A stretch of DNA of 6,939 nt from SIG672 sp045535095 (GCA_045535095.1 JAZSKY010000041.1:1-6939), one strand, 5' to 3'; shown: positions 1 to 6,315, numbered from the stretch's first letter. The notes: generated by a model from the letters alone, not told the origin. A program made the numbers and translations.

Positions 1-419
1 TGGCGGATGATATGCTCACAGATGACCGCCCACTTATGAAAGTCCTTCGGTGGGAATATTTCATATTTCTTAGGAAGATGCTCGATAGTCGGCGCAAGAC
101 CGAAAAAGGGCTTTGCACCCGATTCAAGAATTACCTTGACGTATTCGTCGGTAATGCGGAAATCGTACGATGCGGGATCGTAGGGATCTTTGTCAAAATC
201 GGGAAACATAGCACTGATGTCTCCACAGTGTGCTCCGCCGTAAGTGATGCACTCTATACAGTCGTGGAGACGTGCGTAGGGGATTCCTGCCTCGCGGAAA
301 GGAACCATATTGGAAACTCTCTGCTCGGGAAAATACTTGTGCGCAGGACCGTTGTTGGTCGCGTGCATAGGCTTTACCTTGCCGCACACCTTGTCAAAAT
401 CCACCTTGATATTTAACAT
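1..419 (-). CDS. GH39-like glycoside hydrolase (beta-xylosidase type), N-terminal part, runs off left edge
   Basis: Seen: reading the minus strand from ATG at 419-417 gives 139 open codons with no stop up to the window edge. The start is preceded by a good Shine-Dalgarno (GAAAGGGTGA read on the minus strand, 424-433). There is no signal peptide, so the protein is probably cytoplasmic. The layout matches the N-terminal half of a GH39 (beta/alpha)8 barrel as I know it: KPMHATNNGP at residues 16-25, AGIPYARLHD at 44-53, DPASYDF at 81-87, a strand-like AKPFFGLAPTIEHLP at 102-116 and PPKDFHKWA at 123-131. The last parts resemble the XynB beta-xylosidase pattern (YNFTYID...RPFVEIGFMP...PPKDYEKW). 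Known: GH39 enzymes are retaining glycosidases, mostly exo-acting on xylosides. The acid/base (Asn-Glu) and nucleophile Glu lie beyond the edge, so activity and substrate cannot be judged. Odd: cysteines at 54, 57 and 65 near the expected active-site side of the barrel. It is divergent from polA with its own promoter. Confidence 0.8.
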   Translation of the reverse strand, partial: MLNIKVDFDKVCGKVKPMHATNNGPAHKYFPEQRVSNMVPFREAGIPYARLHDCIECITYGGAHCGDISAMFPDFDKDPYDPASYDFRITDEYVKVILESGAKPFFGLAPTIEHLPKKYEIFPPKDFHKWAVICEHIIR

Positions 420-451
420 AAAATCACCCTTTCGGACTGTTATTTGCTTTC

Positions 452-479
452 ATTTTATCATTTACAGAATTTTTGTTAA
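452..479 (-). promoter_or_regulatory. Probable sigma-A promoter of the GH39-like gene
   Basis: Read on the minus strand: TTAACA (474-479), a 16-bp spacer, then TAAAAT (452-457), with a TG dinucleotide one base upstream of the -10 (extended -10, TGaTAAAAT). The predicted start is near 445, giving a leader of about 26 nt that contains the Shine-Dalgarno. Each hexamer matches consensus at five of six bases. The call is by eye. Confidence 0.5.
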
Positions 480-508
480 TATTTTTTCAAATATTTTTCG
501 GAAAACGC

Positions 509-537
509 GTGACATTCAAAGAAAAATGATGTATAAT
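509..537 (+). promoter_or_regulatory. Probable sigma-A promoter of polA
   Basis: GTGACA (509-514), a 17-bp spacer and a perfect TATAAT (532-537). The start would be near 544, giving a leader of about 28 nt. The A/T-rich stretch just upstream (about 463-500) could act as an UP element. This promoter lies back to back with the minus-strand promoter of the GH39-like gene; the two -35 boxes are separated by 29 bp. Confidence 0.65.
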
Positions 538-556
538 ATAGAAAAAATCACACTCC

Positions 557-563
557 GAAAGGA
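557..563 (+). promoter_or_regulatory. Ribosome binding site that fixes the polA start at 573
   Basis: GAAAGGA ends 9 nt before ATG 573, which is normal spacing. An in-frame TTG at 567 would leave only 3 nt, so the two-codon longer reading (TTG start) is unlikely. Family alignment agrees: the protein then begins MHKLLAVDGN, as other PolA proteins do. Confidence 0.75.
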
Positions 564-572
564 TATTTGACA

Positions 573-3080
573 ATGCACAAGCTTCTCGCCGTTGACGGAA
601 ACAGCATTATGAACCGTCAATTTTACGGAATAAGACCGCTCACCAATTCGCAAGGCGTTTTCACGCAGGCGGTGTACGGCTTTCTCAACGTGCTTTTCTC
701 GCAAATGGATCATATAAATCCCGACTACGTTGCAGTAGCATTCGACCTCAAGGCTCCCACCTTCCGCCACAAATTCTATCCCGAATACAAGGCAGGACGT
801 CACGCAATGCCCGAGGACCTTGCAATGCAGTTCCCTTATATAAAGAAATGTCTCGCCGCGCTCGGAATCAAGGTTATCGAGCTTGAGGGATACGAGGCGG
901 ACGATATCCTCGGTACGCTCTCGAAAATGGGGGACGAGGCGGGCGCTATGTCCTATCTTCTCACAGGTGACCGCGACAGCTATCAGCTCATCAGCGACAA
1001 GACGACGATTCTTTACGCATCGAACTCGGGACCCGTCCCCTTCACCGAAAAGGAATTCTTCGAGAAATACTCGATAAAGCCGAGTCAGTTCGTTGACCTC
1101 AAAGCCCTCATGGGAGATAGCTCGGACAACATTCCCGGCGTTCCCGGAATCGGCGAAAAGACTGCGATAAAGCTTATCTCCACCTGCGGAACACTTGATA
1201 ATCTCTATAACGATATTGCCTCCGCAGGCGTTTCTGCAAAGATGCAAGAAAAGCTTCTTGACGGTAAGGACAGCGCGTATATGTCGCGCCGTCTTGCAGA
1301 GATTGAGAGAAACGCACCTCTCGGACTCACTCTTGACGATATTGTCCCCGCGCCTCAGAACGTCAGTGAGTTAAAGGCGCTTTTTGCAGAGCTTGAAATT
1401 ACTGCGTTCAATAAGAGAATTGCAGACGATGAAGAAACCGAGCAGGAAAAACGCGAGTTTATACCCGTTTCGTCTCTTGAGCTTCTCACGCTCCCCTACG
1501 GTAGCGAAAATTCGGTTATGCTGGGCGAAAACACGCTTTACGTTATCTCGGGAGAGGACGCGTATTCGTGCGAATACAGCGAAATTTCTCAGCTCAGTCC
1601 CTTCTTTGAGGACGAAAACCGCTCCTTTATCGTTTACGATTTAAAGGAGATGCTCCACGCACTTTACGAAAGCGACGATACACCCGTAAAATTCAACTGT
1701 CATTTTGATATTCTCCTTGCCGCGTACGTGCTTAGCTCGTCAGACGGATCGTACGATATATCCAGACTCTCAAGCGCATATCTCGGAAAGACCTTTGCAA
1801 GTGACGTTGATGCACTCGCTCCGCTTGCAAGTGAAATGAAAAAGCGCCTCGAGGAGTCGGGTATGCTCGGTCTGTACGAGGATATTGAGGTTCCTCTTGC
1901 AAGGGTACTTTTCGAAATGGAGCGCCGCGGATTCGCGCTTGACACAGAAAGCCTCAAGGAGTTCTCAAAAGCGCTTGACGAGGCATCAAAATCGCTTACC
2001 GCGATGATATACGATAGCGTTGGACACGAGTTCAACGTCAACTCTCCAAAGCAGCTTGGCGTTGCCCTTTTCGAGGAGCTTGGACTCCCCTCCTTCAAGA
2101 AAACGCAGAGCGGATATTCAACGAGCGCGGATATACTCGAAAAGCTCCGTCCCTATCACCCCATAATTGATATGATACTTAACTACCGTCAGGTCGCAAA
2201 GCTCAAATCGACTTACGCGGACGGACTTCTTGCCGTTGTAAACTCTGACGGACGTGTACGCACGAAATTCAGACAGACTGTCACCGCAACCGGACGTCTC
2301 TCGTCTGTCGAGCCCAACCTCCAGAATATTCCGGTACGCACCGAGCTGGGTCGCGAAATGAGAAGATGCTTCGTCGCACGCGAGGGATACACCCTCGTTG
2401 ACGCTGACTACTCTCAGATAGAGCTTCGTCTGCTTGCCGCTATCTCAAATGACGAGAATATGTGTGATGCCTTCCTTCGCGGTGTGGACGTTCACACGGT
2501 TACCGCTTCGCAGGTCTTTAACGTACCAGAGGATGAGGTTACGTCCGACCTTCGTAAGCGCGCAAAGGCGGTAAACTTCGGCATAGTTTACGGTATAGGC
2601 GACTTCTCGCTCGCAGGTGACATCGGCGTTTCCAAGAAGGAAGCGGGCGAATATATCAAAAACTACAAGGCGACCTACAAAGGCGTTGCTGACTATCTTG
2701 ACAAGACTATCGAGAGCGCGTATGCAGACGGCTACGTTACTACGATGTTCGGCAGAAGAAGATATATTCCCGAGCTTGCATCTCCTAAAGCTATGATGAA
2801 GAAATTCGGCGAGAGAGTTGCAATGAACAGCCCTATTCAAGGCTCTGCCGCAGATATAATCAAGATCGCTATGATAAACGTTGAAAAGGCGCTCTCGGAG
2901 AGCGGACTCGACGCAAAGCTGATACTTCAGATACACGACGAGCTTATCGTAGAGGCTCTTGAAAAGGACGCAGAAAAGGTAAAGGAGATACTTACCTTTG
3001 AGATGGAAAACGCGGTAAAGCTCGCAGTTCCCCTCTCTGTTGAGGCATCTATCGGCAAATCTTGGTTTGAGTGTAAATAA
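573..3080 (+). CDS. polA: DNA polymerase I (5' nuclease + polymerase, proofreading domain apparently inactive)
   Basis: Role (known): gap filling and RNA-primer removal in replication and DNA repair. The protein has 835 aa from ATG 573; the family range is about 830-930. The 5' nuclease domain is residues 1 to about 265, with D8 (LLAVDGN), TFRHKFYPEYKAGR at 63-76, GYEADD at 106-111, TGDRD at 131-135 and the helix-hairpin-helix GDSSDNIPGVPGIGEKTA at 181-198. Residues about 295-435 occupy the place of the 3'-5' exonuclease, but the DxE motif (DTETD in E. coli) and the late EDAD motif are not there, so proofreading is probably absent, as in Taq and Bst enzymes. The polymerase domain runs from about 435 to the end: TATGRLSS, motif A DADYSQIELR (catalytic D612), motif B with R661, K665, F669 and Y673, and motif C QIHDE with D789 and E790. 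F669 matches E. coli F762. Own promoter and terminator; no coaE or mutM follows, unlike many Firmicutes. Confidence 0.98.
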   Translation: MHKLLAVDGNSIMNRQFYGIRPLTNSQGVFTQAVYGFLNVLFSQMDHINPDYVAVAFDLKAPTFRHKFYPEYKAGRHAMPEDLAMQFPYIKKCLAALGIKVIELEGYEADDILGTLSKMGDEAGAMSYLLTGDRDSYQLISDKTTILYASNSGPVPFTEKEFFEKYSIKPSQFVDLKALMGDSSDNIPGVPGIGEKTAIKLISTCGTLDNLYNDIASAGVSAKMQEKLLDGKDSAYMSRRLAEIERNAPLGLTLDDIVPAPQNVSELKALFAELEITAFNKRIADDEETEQEKREFIPVSSLELLTLPYGSENSVMLGENTLYVISGEDAYSCEYSEISQLSPFFEDENRSFIVYDLKEMLHALYESDDTPVKFNCHFDILLAAYVLSSSDGSYDISRLSSAYLGKTFASDVDALAPLASEMKKRLEESGMLGLYEDIEVPLARVLFEMERRGFALDTESLKEFSKALDEASKSLTAMIYDSVGHEFNVNSPKQLGVALFEELGLPSFKKTQSGYSTSADILEKLRPYHPIIDMILNYRQVAKLKSTYADGLLAVVNSDGRVRTKFRQTVTATGRLSSVEPNLQNIPVRTELGREMRRCFVAREGYTLVDADYSQIELRLLAAISNDENMCDAFLRGVDVHTVTASQVFNVPEDEVTSDLRKRAKAVNFGIVYGIGDFSLAGDIGVSKKEAGEYIKNYKATYKGVADYLDKTIESAYADGYVTTMFGRRRYIPELASPKAMMKKFGERVAMNSPIQGSAADIIKIAMINVEKALSESGLDAKLILQIHDELIVEALEKDAEKVKEILTFEMENAVKLAVPLSVEASIGKSWFECK

Positions 3081-3084
3081 GAAT

Positions 3085-3114
3085 AAAGAGCAGCTCGTTT
3101 GGGCTGCTCTTTTT
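3085..3114 (+). terminator. Intrinsic terminator of polA
   Basis: AAAGAGCAGC (3085-3094) pairs perfectly with GCTGCTCTTT (3103-3112) around an 8-nt loop. The right arm runs into a five-T tract (3110-3114). It starts 5 nt after the polA stop codon. Confidence 0.9.
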
Positions 3115-3122
3115 ACTTTGAT

Positions 3123-3171
3123 ATTTCATTTTTTGCTGAAAATATTTCATTATATTCTGTTTTAATGAAAT
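3123..3171. promoter_or_regulatory. Three ATTTCATT half-sites upstream of the phosphoesterase promoter, candidate operator
   Basis: ATTTCATT occurs at 3123-3130 and 3144-3151 in direct orientation and as its complement AATGAAAT at 3164-3171. Start-to-start distances are 21 and 20 bp, about two helical turns. The second and third copies form a 9-bp perfect inverted repeat (ATTTCATTA at 3144-3152, TAATGAAAT at 3163-3171) around 10 nt. The last copy ends 4 bp before the -35 box. The position suits an activator or response-regulator binding array. AT-rich sequence makes chance copies easier, so this is a candidate only. Confidence 0.35.
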
Positions 3172-3175
3172 GTTA

Positions 3176-3204
3176 TTGAACAATTATAATTAAATCGTTA
3201 TAAT
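3176..3204 (+). promoter_or_regulatory. Probable sigma-A promoter of the metallophosphoesterase gene
   Basis: TTGAAC (3176-3181), a 17-bp spacer and perfect TATAAT (3199-3204). The -35 is only four of six to consensus, which would fit a promoter that needs help from an activator bound at the adjoining half-sites. The predicted start is near 3211, leaving a leader of about 34 nt with Shine-Dalgarno GAAAGGA at 3231-3237. Confidence 0.6.
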
Positions 3205-3244
3205 AATATAAAACATCCGCAAAACAAAATGAAAGGATCAAAAA

Positions 3245-5542
3245 ATGAAAAAAAGAAAGACGCTTTTAGCACTCCTTACGATTGTGTTAGCTATCGTAAC
3301 CTTTATCGCGGCTATGCCTTCGGTTATGGCTAAATCCTACGTAACGGACGCAGACTGGATCGACGAGCCAAAAGCTCTCGTCAAATGTAACGGAGGCACC
3401 TGCGATCACACGTCGTGTGACTACGTTTATTCCTTCGCGGTAGTTGGCGACACGCAGAACATCAACCTGCTTGACGCAAAAAATTACGCAAGCGCGAAAA
3501 AGACAAATCCCTCGCTTACGTACGATGAATATGAGTCTTCCTATATGAAGACCCTTTACAACTGGATTCTTAACAATAAAGAGGAAAAGAACATTCAGTA
3601 CGTTATGGGCGTTGGCGATATTACCGCAACGTACAAAACCTCGGGCGAGCATTACGCAAACGAATGGGCACTTGCGCAGAGCGCTATTTCCCTTCTTGAC
3701 GGAAAGCTCGGCTACTCTCTTGTAAGAGGTAATCACGATATTTCCTCAGGCTTTAACGGAAAATTCGGACAAGGAAACACCTATTACAGCGACCTTGTGG
3801 CGCTCAGTCAGACAAAGGACTCGTCCGGCAGACCTATGGCGGGAATACGTACCCCTGACAAGATCGAAGATACCTACCGTAAGGTAATTATCGGCAGCGA
3901 TAAGTACATAATCTTCACTCTTGACCATTATCCGACCGAGGAGTGCGTAGCGTGGCTTAACTCCCTTCTTACCGAAAACTCCGATTATAAGGCTATAATC
4001 ACTCTCCATGCATTCCTCACAAAGGACGCATCCTTCTGCGACGACGTTGAAACAACGACTCCTGCAGAGGACTCCGTTAACAACAACTGGAAGGAAACCG
4101 CAACGGGCGGAAACGTTTCCCCGAGAGAGCTTTGGGAGACCTCGCTTTCACTCCACAAAAACGTATCTATGGTTATTGCCGGTCACGTTGACATAGACGA
4201 CATAGTAGTAAGTCAGCTCAAAGGAAATAACGGAAACACCGTAACCTGTATGCTTATTGACGGTCAGACGATAGACACCGAATACGCGCCCGTCGGACTT
4301 GTAACTATATTCTACGTATCTGCGGACGGAAAAGTAGTAAACGTTGAGCATATCTCCTCTATCCGCGATACCGCAGGAGACAAGGCGTACCTTAAAGACA
4401 AGAATCAGTTTGAGATCTGCATTGACTACGGCGACAAGTGGACCGACACCAAATACGGTAGCCTTCCTACCGAGCAGTACGACTCTAATATCTTCCACGT
4501 TTTCCTTGACGATGACGGAGATCCCGGCAATATTTCCTCTCACTTTGGCAGCTATAACAGCTGGAGGGACACAATGAGCGCAATTCAGGCGTTCAACGGA
4601 ATCAGCGGTATAGAAAGCAGAAAGCTCAAGCACTACAATATACTTATGTCAAAGGACTACACCTACTCAGACGGCATTGCACCAAATCAGATAGGCTCTA
4701 ACCCCGGTGTCATTACTCTTGATGTTAACGGCAAGACTCTCACAGTTGATGGCAACGGTGTTCTTGTTCCCCTTTACAACAGAAACAACACCTTCTCTCC
4801 CACGTTCGTACTCAAGAGCGGAAACGTTATCACGGCAAACGGCGGAAAAATTGCAGTTCTTCAGACATCCACTGCAAAAGAAAGCGCTCCCTCAAATCTC
4901 ATTCTTGAGGATCTTGACATATCGTACAATTCCTCTAAGGCGAGCGTCGTTTCGATGTACGGCGGAAGCGTAGGTGGTAACGCAAATGTAAATCTCACCG
5001 TCAAAAACTGCGATATAGATATTACGGGCACAGGCTCGGCAATCACAGTATTTGATCTCAAGGACGAGCATAGCAACAACGACGCCACACTTACGATCAT
5101 CGGAGGCTCGATAAAGGGCAAAAATGCGGCAAATACCAAGATATTCAACATAAATCCCGATGATACGGTCGTTTTCGACAAGAACGAGAGCGGCAAGTAT
5201 ATTAAGCTTATTCTTAATGAAAAGTCTGATATTTCTACCGTATATACGGGCGTAAACGGAGAGGATCTCACATTCTCGACAGATAGTGCATCCGCACCTT
5301 ACGTTTACAGTTTCCCCGGTGAAGAGGAGCCGGAAACACCTACACCGCCCTCGGAAGGTGACGATAACACCTCCGGCAGCGACGATCTAAATATCCCCTC
5401 CGACAATAGCCAAAACGTACCCACCGCACCCGAAGAAAGCGACGACTCGGGCGCTGTTATAATCATTATAGCGTCAGTATCGGTCGTAATTATCGGTGCG
5501 CTGATAGCAGTATTTACAGTTATCAAAAAGAAGAGACCGTAA
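3245..5542 (+). CDS. Secreted, membrane-anchored calcineurin-like metallophosphoesterase with beta-helix-like C-terminal half
   Basis: The protein has 765 aa. The start is set by GAAAGGA 7 nt upstream and by a classic signal peptide: KKRK, a hydrophobic core at about 6-24, and likely cleavage after SVMA (residue 29). A Cys cluster follows (C48, C53, C58, with H55). The metallophosphoesterase domain spans about 60-375: GDTQ at 68-71, VGD at 123-125, GNHD at 162-165, TLH with H255, and GHVD at 313-316. Two usual metal ligands differ: the His of DxH is Q71 and the last His of GHxH is D316. Residues about 415-480 form a spacer with an acidic DDDGD (422-426). Residues about 485-680 carry recurring short strands and turns (ITLDVNGKTLTV, NLILEDLDI, VNLTVKNCDI, ATLTIIGGSI), typical of right-handed beta-helix surface domains. 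A Pro/Ser/Asp/Glu linker (690-735), a transmembrane helix (737-760) and the tail KKKRP end it. No LPxTG motif. Inferred: an extracellular phosphoesterase of unknown substrate, held in the cytoplasmic membrane. It appears monocistronic. Confidence 0.85.
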   Translation: MKKRKTLLALLTIVLAIVTFIAAMPSVMAKSYVTDADWIDEPKALVKCNGGTCDHTSCDYVYSFAVVGDTQNINLLDAKNYASAKKTNPSLTYDEYESSYMKTLYNWILNNKEEKNIQYVMGVGDITATYKTSGEHYANEWALAQSAISLLDGKLGYSLVRGNHDISSGFNGKFGQGNTYYSDLVALSQTKDSSGRPMAGIRTPDKIEDTYRKVIIGSDKYIIFTLDHYPTEECVAWLNSLLTENSDYKAIITLHAFLTKDASFCDDVETTTPAEDSVNNNWKETATGGNVSPRELWETSLSLHKNVSMVIAGHVDIDDIVVSQLKGNNGNTVTCMLIDGQTIDTEYAPVGLVTIFYVSADGKVVNVEHISSIRDTAGDKAYLKDKNQFEICIDYGDKWTDTKYGSLPTEQYDSNIFHVFLDDDGDPGNISSHFGSYNSWRDTMSAIQAFNGISGIESRKLKHYNILMSKDYTYSDGIAPNQIGSNPGVITLDVNGKTLTVDGNGVLVPLYNRNNTFSPTFVLKSGNVITANGGKIAVLQTSTAKESAPSNLILEDLDISYNSSKASVVSMYGGSVGGNANVNLTVKNCDIDITGTGSAITVFDLKDEHSNNDATLTIIGGSIKGKNAANTKIFNINPDDTVVFDKNESGKYIKLILNEKSDISTVYTGVNGEDLTFSTDSASAPYVYSFPGEEEPETPTPPSEGDDNTSGSDDLNIPSDNSQNVPTAPEESDDSGAVIIIIASVSVVIIGALIAVFTVIKKKRP

Positions 5543-5549
5543 AACAACA

Positions 5550-5581
5550 AAAAGCTCAGAGACAAAAGTCTCTGAGCTTTT
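5550..5581. terminator. Shared bidirectional terminator between the phosphoesterase gene and eda
   Basis: A perfect 14-bp stem: AAAAGCTCAGAGAC (5550-5563) with GTCTCTGAGCTTTT (5568-5581) around an AAAA loop. A U-tract follows on both strands (four T on the plus strand; five T on the minus strand, reading through 5553-5549). The genes converge with a 53-bp gap, so one hairpin can stop both transcripts. Confidence 0.88.
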
Positions 5582-5595
5582 CCTTTATAAATTTA

Positions 5596-6195
5596 TCAAC
5601 CGAGGATCTTTGCGAGTCTTGCGCAATTTTCCTTGATGTCGCCTTTCATCATGAAGCTTCCGCCAACTGCAACGATCTTCTCGAATGCGAGGAAATCAAG
5701 AATGTTAGCCTCGTTTGCGCCACCGGTAGGAAGGAACTTAACCTGCGGGAACGGTGCGGAGAGAGCCTTGATAGCGTCAAGTCCGCCGTAAACGTTTGCC
5801 GGGAAGAATTTAAGAGTGGTGAGTCCAAGCTCGAGAGCGTGCATGATCTCGGTAGGAGTTACGCAACCGGGAATGTACGGAATATCTGCTTCCTTACATA
5901 CTGCTGCAACCTCGTCGGAAAGTCCGGGAGATACGATAAAGGTAGCGCCTGCCTCGATAGCCTGCTTTGCCTGTGCGCCGTTGATTATAGTTCCTGCACC
6001 GATCTTCATATCGGGGAGTTCTTTTCTTCCGAGAGCGATAGCCTCTGCCGCGCAAGCGGTACGGAAGGTGATCTCCGCTACGGGAATTCCGCCCTCGCAC
6101 ATTGCTTTAAGGGTGGGAATGGTGTCCTCGATGTTCTTGATAACTACAACGGGAACGACCTTGGTGTCTTTGAAAAATGCTTCGTACTTATCCAT
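5596..6195 (-). CDS. eda: 2-keto-3-deoxy-6-phosphogluconate / 4-hydroxy-2-oxoglutarate aldolase
   Basis: Role (known): class I aldolase splitting KDPG into pyruvate and glyceraldehyde 3-phosphate. This is the last step of the Entner-Doudoroff route and of uronate breakdown, in the cytoplasm. The protein has 199 aa; the family is about 200-215. Every expected residue is present, four positions below the E. coli numbering as I know it: E41 and R45 in EITFRT, T69 in GAGTI, P90 in SPGL, Schiff-base K129 in LKFFPA, G158 and G159 in PTGG, and S180 in VGGSF. EITFRT (E-x-T-x-R) favours Eda over the related phosphogalactonate aldolase DgoA. The start codon (6195-6193) has GAGG 8 nt upstream. TGA is followed directly by in-frame TAA (tandem stops). 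No kinase, dehydratase or uronate isomerase gene is adjacent, so it is probably a single-gene unit under its own palindrome-bearing promoter. In a Bacillota gut organism it more likely serves uronate use than a full Entner-Doudoroff pathway (inference). Confidence 0.95.
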   Translation of the reverse strand: MDKYEAFFKDTKVVPVVVIKNIEDTIPTLKAMCEGGIPVAEITFRTACAAEAIALGRKELPDMKIGAGTIINGAQAKQAIEAGATFIVSPGLSDEVAAVCKEADIPYIPGCVTPTEIMHALELGLTTLKFFPANVYGGLDAIKALSAPFPQVKFLPTGGANEANILDFLAFEKIVAVGGSFMMKGDIKENCARLAKILG

Positions 6196-6217
6196 TTTTA
6201 CTGCCTCACTTTTGGGT

Positions 6218-6244
6218 AAAACTTTAGTTTTGACTGACGTCTGT
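6218..6244. repeat. Two small palindromes in the eda leader
   Basis: AAAACT-TT-AGTTTT (6218-6231) has perfect 6-bp arms. ACTGACGTCTGT (6233-6244) is palindromic at 10 of 12 positions around GACGTC. Both lie in the predicted 54-nt leader of eda and could be weak hairpins or protein sites. Chance is a fair explanation for either alone. Confidence 0.2.
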
Positions 6245-6256
6245 AACTTTATCTTG

Positions 6257-6285
6257 ATTATAACACAGTGTTATTCGGTTGTCAA
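6257..6285 (-). promoter_or_regulatory. Perfect-consensus sigma-A promoter of eda
   Basis: Read on the minus strand: TTGACA (6280-6285), a 17-bp spacer, TATAAT (6257-6262). Both hexamers match at all six bases. The predicted start is near 6250, giving a leader of about 54 nt. Such a strong promoter is usually held in check by a repressor, which fits the palindrome lying across it. Confidence 0.85.
6260..6274. promoter_or_regulatory. 15-bp perfect palindrome overlapping the eda -10 box, candidate repressor operator
   Basis: ATAACAC-A-GTGTTAT: two perfect 7-bp arms around one base. It shares three bases with the -10 box (6257-6262) and fills much of the spacer, so a bound protein would block RNA polymerase. 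Known: uronate and KDPG genes are often controlled by GntR- or LacI-family repressors with sites of this size. No regulator gene is in the window, so the family cannot be assigned. Confidence 0.55.
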
Positions 6286-6315
6286 GAAGATTTATCCAAA
6301 GTTTTTCTTAAATAG

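Noticed and set aside
12..416. Plus-strand open frame of 134 codons at the left edge
   Set aside because: The opposite strand encodes a recognisable GH39 N-terminus with a good ribosome site and promoter; this frame is its shadow.
567..572. TTG start for polA two codons upstream of ATG 573
   Set aside because: It would sit only 3 nt from the Shine-Dalgarno, whereas ATG 573 has normal 9-nt spacing.
516..1247. Open frame of 243 codons on the minus strand inside the first third of polA
   Set aside because: It is fully antisense to the conserved 5' nuclease domain, has no family resemblance, and arises because the real gene avoids codons whose complements are stops.
2445..2936. Open frame of 163 codons on the minus strand within polA
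   Set aside because: It overlaps polymerase motifs B and C; a shadow of the strongly conserved plus-strand gene.
3185..3190. TATAAT at 3185-3190 as the -10 of the phosphoesterase promoter
   Set aside because: It lies 3 nt from TTGAAC and no other -35 is properly spaced that I can see; the second TATAAT at 3199-3204 has the ideal 17-bp spacer.
4148..4633. Minus-strand open frame of 161 codons in the phosphoesterase gene
   Set aside because: Antisense to the GHVD motif region, with no plausible ribosome site or protein pattern. The other short frames in this gene were rejected likewise.
5460..5542. Sortase anchor at the C-terminus of the phosphoesterase
   Set aside because: A hydrophobic helix and basic tail are present, but there is no LPxTG-like motif before them, so a plain transmembrane anchor is the simpler reading.
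6196..6249. Riboswitch or attenuator in the eda leader
   Set aside because: The leader is only about 54 nt, with small palindromes and no terminator-like stem plus T tract; too short for known riboswitch classes.
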